Part shown: positions 61,304 to 64,000 of the stretch, one piece after another
Position numbering within the stretch: the first letter of the stretch is position 1
Layout of the letters: every line of letters begins with the position of its first letter
NCBI RefSeq assembly: GCF_022549225.1
Contig: NZ_JAKZFD010000002.1
Location: forward strand, 62,001 to 126,000
DNA length: 64,000 nt
Reading direction: 5' to 3'
Source of the DNA: Pelomonas sp. CA6
Lineage (GTDB): Bacteria > Pseudomonadota > Gammaproteobacteria > Burkholderiales > Burkholderiaceae_C
Made by a program: the position numbers and the translations under genes
Notes under the pieces: model-generated
Databases searched by the model: none
Told to the model about the DNA's origin: nothing
What the model saw: the letters and a program-made list of their open reading frames with translations, nothing else

Positions 61304-61570
61304 TCAGGACCGCGGCGGCGCGGGCGCGCGGGACAGCGGGCAATAGGCGTTGCGCGGCTGCTCGTCGTGCAGGTAGTCGCGTTCTTCCTGCTCGGTGGCG
61401 GGGCGCACCTCGACCAGACGGGCACGCTCGGCATAGAGCTCGCGCAACTCGTCGGCCATCAGCGTGGGCACCGGCGCGTCGGCCGCGAAGGCGCGGAACC
61501 AGCGCCGCGGCCGGCCGTCATAGAGATAGTCGACCACCCAGATCGTGCAGTTCCTGAAGAACTCGGCCAT
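61304..61570 (-). CDS. Small protein of unknown function
   Basis: 88 residues from the ATG at 61570. MAEFFRNCTIWVVDYLYDGRPRRWFRAFAA is followed by a charged region (RELYAERARLVEVRPATEQEERDYLHDE). No signal peptide, membrane segment or recognised family. The position upstream of the peptide-transport operon and downstream of pldA is probably incidental. Confidence 0.6.
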   Translation of the reverse strand: MAEFFRNCTIWVVDYLYDGRPRRWFRAFAADAPVPTLMADELRELYAERARLVEVRPATEQEERDYLHDEQPRNAYCPLSRAPAPPRS

Positions 61571-61679
61571 GGCTGCAAAGGCGCTCCGCGTGACGGCAGG
61601 TGAACCCAGTCTGGCACAGGGCCTGCGCCGGCGCCAGCCGCAAGAACGCCGGCCCCGCACCGCCCTCCCCGTCCGGCGT

Positions 61680-62819
61680 TCAGCGCCACTCGACCACGGA
61701 AACACCCAGGCCCACGCGGGTCTGGCGGAAGTTGTAGTCGATCAGGCTTTCGCCATAGCCGCTGAAGACCTGGGCATAGCCGTGCAGCCCGCCGCCGATC
61801 GGGAAGGCCCATTCCAGCAGCAGCGACCCGCGCGAGCGCTCGCCGCCGCGCAGGCTGTGGCGTGCCTGCAGGCTCAGCACATTGCGGCCCAGCTTGTGCA
61901 CCACGCGCAGCTCGCCGCGGCCCACATAGTCCTCGATGCCGGGGTTGTCGTCGCTGTCCAGGCCCTCCTTCAGCCGCCACCAGGGGCGCAGGGTGACGAC
62001 GGTTTCGCCGCGCTCCAGGTTCAGCTCGGCGACGACGCGGTTCCAGCTGCGCGACAGCGGCAGCGCGCGGCCGTTGGACTGGTGATTCAGGCTCAGGCTG
62101 GCCAGGCGCGCGCGCCAGCCCAGCAGCTCGATGTCGGTGCGCAGCGCGCCGATCAGCTCGGGCTCATAGTTGGTCTCGCGGAAGGGCCGCGAGATCGCCG
62201 CGTTGTAGACCTGCCAGCGTGAACTCTGCGTGTACGCGCCCCAGACCGACAGCGGACCGTTGTCGGCCATGCCCCACAGGCGCGACTTGAAGCTGATCTG
62301 GAACTTGGCCTCGGCATGGTTCAGGCCCTGCGCCTCGTCCACCTGGTGGCCCGGCGACGGCGAGGACGGCTTGTCGTTGACCTTGGGGGACCAGGTGATG
62401 GGCAGCAGGTAGACCGGCTTGTAGGGGCGCGGCAGGAAGTTGGCGAGCCGGTAGCGCGGCTCCAGCTCCCAGCGCTCGTCCAGCGTGGAGCCGAGCACGG
62501 CGCGGCGCGTGGCCTCGCCGGATTCGCGCGCCGGATCGGCTTCGGCCTGCGCATCGCTGCGCCGCGCCTCGGCCAGGCCGCGCACCGCCGGCGGCAGCGC
62601 CGCGTCGGCCGGCAGCGGCGCCGGCGTGGGCACGCGCCGGTGCAGCTGGTCGTAGCAGGCCAGGCGCTTGGCGTCGTCGGTCTCGGTGGTGCAGGCACTG
62701 ATCTGCGCGGGCATCAGCAGCACCGGATCCTGGGCGCGGGCGGCCGGCAGCAGCCCGGCCAGCGCCAGGGCCGGAATGCTGTGGCGCCAGGTCGGGGCGC
62801 GGGCGTGGGAAGAAGACAT
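61680..62819 (-). CDS. pldA: Outer membrane phospholipase A (OMPLA)
   Basis: 379 residues from the ATG at 62819. A signal peptide (IPALALAGLLPAARA) precedes a long N-terminal linker with an unusual Cys pair (SACTTETDDAKRLACYDQL). The barrel begins near YRLANFLPRPYKPVYLLP. The active-site segment SLNHQSNGRALPLSRSWNRVV gives His246, Ser248 and Asn260, with the same 2- and 12-residue spacing as the E. coli triad. The enzyme hydrolyses phospholipids in the outer leaflet after membrane damage. The N-terminal linker is longer than in E. coli (289 residues). Confidence 0.92.
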   Translation of the reverse strand: MSSSHARAPTWRHSIPALALAGLLPAARAQDPVLLMPAQISACTTETDDAKRLACYDQLHRRVPTPAPLPADAALPPAVRGLAEARRSDAQAEADPARESGEATRRAVLGSTLDERWELEPRYRLANFLPRPYKPVYLLPITWSPKVNDKPSSPSPGHQVDEAQGLNHAEAKFQISFKSRLWGMADNGPLSVWGAYTQSSRWQVYNAAISRPFRETNYEPELIGALRTDIELLGWRARLASLSLNHQSNGRALPLSRSWNRVVAELNLERGETVVTLRPWWRLKEGLDSDDNPGIEDYVGRGELRVVHKLGRNVLSLQARHSLRGGERSRGSLLLEWAFPIGGGLHGYAQVFSGYGESLIDYNFRQTRVGLGVSVVEWR

Positions 62820-63025
62820 GGATGGGGTCGGAAGCCGAAGGATTGCGGCCACTGTAGCCGCAGCCCGCGCCGCCCCGCCCGCGCGCATAGCGCCCAGAAG
62901 CCGCCAGGGTCGGACGCGGCGGATTAACCACGGGTTATGCATGCGACCGTCGCTTTCATTGGCCGGCCATGGACGCGCCCCCTAGAGTCGTCCATCCTTT
63001 GCGGACCTCCGTTCATCGCCTGACC

Positions 63026-63910
63026 ATGCTTCGTACCGAATCGCCCCACTCCCAGCACCCGGACCTGGATCTCTATGACAGCGCCGAGCTGGTGGAGGTG
63101 CTGGTGGCCGACCAGCTGGAGGCGGTGCGCGCGGCGCAGAAGGCCGTGCCGGCGCTGGCCGCCGCGGTGGAGGCGGCACTGCCGCGCATCGCCGCCGGCG
63201 GGCGGCTGCTGTACAGCGGCGCCGGCACCTCGGGCCGGCTGGGCGTGCTGGACAGCGTGGAGCTCTACCCCACCTTCTCGTGGCCGCGCGAGCGCGCGGT
63301 GGCGCGGCTGGCCGGCGGCGAGGCGGCGATGTTCGTCGCCGTCGAAGGCGCGGAGGACGACCGCGAACAGGGCGCGCGCGATCTGCAGGCGCTGGAGCCC
63401 GGCCCCGACGACGTATTGCTGGCACTGGCCGCGTCCGGCGGCACACCCTATGTGCTGGGCGCGCTGGACGCCGCCCGCGCCGCCGGCACGCTGAGCGTGG
63501 GCCTGGCCAACAACCCCGGCGCGCCGGTGCTGGCGGCGGCGGACCACGCCATCCTGCTGGACACCGGCCCCGAGCTGATCTCCGGCAGCACCCGGCTCAA
63601 GGCCGGCACGGCGCAGAAGATCGCGCTGAACAGCTTCTCCAGCAGCCTGATGGTCCGGCTCAACAAGGTCTACGGCAACCTGATGGTGGACCTCAAGGCC
63701 ACCAACGCCAAGCTGGTGCGGCGCGCCGTCGCGCTGACCATGCGCGCCTCCGGTGCCGACGAGGCCGCCGCGCGCGCCGCGCTGGAACAGTGCGGCTTCC
63801 ATGTGAAGGTGGCGGTGCTGATGCTGCTGCGCGAGCTGGACGCGGACGGCGCACGCGCGCGCCTGGACGCGGTGGACGGCAGCGTGCGCCGCGCGCTGGC
63901 CGCCGGCTGA
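63026..63910 (+). CDS. murQ: N-acetylmuramic acid 6-phosphate etherase
   Basis: 294 residues. The SIS domain carries LLYSGAGTSGRLGVLDSVELYPTF and FVAVEGAEDDREQGARDLQAL (the catalytic Glu region), then LALAASGGTPYVLGALDAARAAGTLSVGLANNPGAP and LISGSTRLKAGTAQKIALNS. It cleaves the lactyl ether of MurNAc-6-phosphate to GlcNAc-6-phosphate during cell-wall recycling. The C-terminal helical domain is complete. It is divergent from pldA. Confidence 0.95.
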   Translation: MLRTESPHSQHPDLDLYDSAELVEVLVADQLEAVRAAQKAVPALAAAVEAALPRIAAGGRLLYSGAGTSGRLGVLDSVELYPTFSWPRERAVARLAGGEAAMFVAVEGAEDDREQGARDLQALEPGPDDVLLALAASGGTPYVLGALDAARAAGTLSVGLANNPGAPVLAAADHAILLDTGPELISGSTRLKAGTAQKIALNSFSSSLMVRLNKVYGNLMVDLKATNAKLVRRAVALTMRASGADEAAARAALEQCGFHVKVAVLMLLRELDADGARARLDAVDGSVRRALAAG

Positions 63911-63965
63911 CGCGCCGCCCCACGCCCGGCCACGGCCCCGGCCCGAAAGCCGCGACACTGCGACC

Positions 63966-64000
63966 ATGCTGAGCCCCTCCCGCAAGCCCGGCCCCTGGGC
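63966..64000 (+). CDS. First codons of a possible next gene
   Basis: An ATG 56 bp after murQ opens a frame that runs to the window edge (11 codons, MLSPSRKPGPW). It may start the next gene of a cell-wall recycling operon, but too little is visible to support a name. Confidence 0.2.
   Translation, partial: MLSPSRKPGPW

Overview
The window is high-GC DNA (most genes show strong G/C third-position bias) from a beta-proteobacterium, most likely Burkholderiales of the Roseateles/Mitsuaria/Rubrivivax type. This is inferred from a PEP-CTERM protein, chemotaxis and c-di-GMP genes, and an opp/dpp locus with a permease-ATPase fusion. No rRNA, tRNA or CRISPR array was recognised.

Positions 1-5760 are an accessory island of lower GC that reads as an integron gene-cassette array on the minus strand. 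It holds a truncated membrane-protein cassette, a clear attC site (176-232), a Tdi1-like immunity cassette, a secreted-protein cassette, a lipoprotein cassette, a second clear attC (5182-5241) and a DUF2834 cassette. The array is broken by an IS110-family (IS1111-group) element with a frameshifted transposase, an IS1182-type transposase with an internal deletion, and the left-end relic of a second IS110-type element. No integron integrase lies in the window.

Positions 6053-13010 are chromosomal: a YjfB-like protein, a PAS-GGDEF diguanylate cyclase, a TPR protein, an oxidoreductase/YciI/LysR operon and rsgA. Positions 13268-15328 hold an RNA ligase next to an HD-phosphoesterase/polynucleotide-kinase fusion, an RNA end-healing and sealing pair. 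Positions 15342-17832 hold orphan genes. Positions 18518-20648 hold a small basic protein overlapping a soluble AAA+ ATPase fused to an FtsH-like (M41) zinc protease, the least familiar system in the window.

Positions 20645-34719 are housekeeping and stress genes: acetyltransferases, PaiB-like, PPK2, DUF3422, a chemoreceptor, a signal peptidase and glpD, which is divergent from glpK (34816-36309). Positions 37669-42693 hold an M48 protease with a pilin-like tail and a good terminator, then a UPF0016 manganese exporter preceded by a yybP-ykoY manganese riboswitch, then two overlapping M16-like proteins that both lack the zinc motif. Positions 43223-46100 hold a Tat-exported phospholipase C and a PEP-CTERM protein. 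Positions 46339-52929 hold regulators (WYL, Crp/Fnr) and small enzymes.

Positions 53027-61213 hold a membrane-anchored receiver protein translationally coupled to a penicillin-acylase family hydrolase, then a peptide ABC transporter operon. The window ends with outer-membrane phospholipase A and murQ, and the first codons of another gene.
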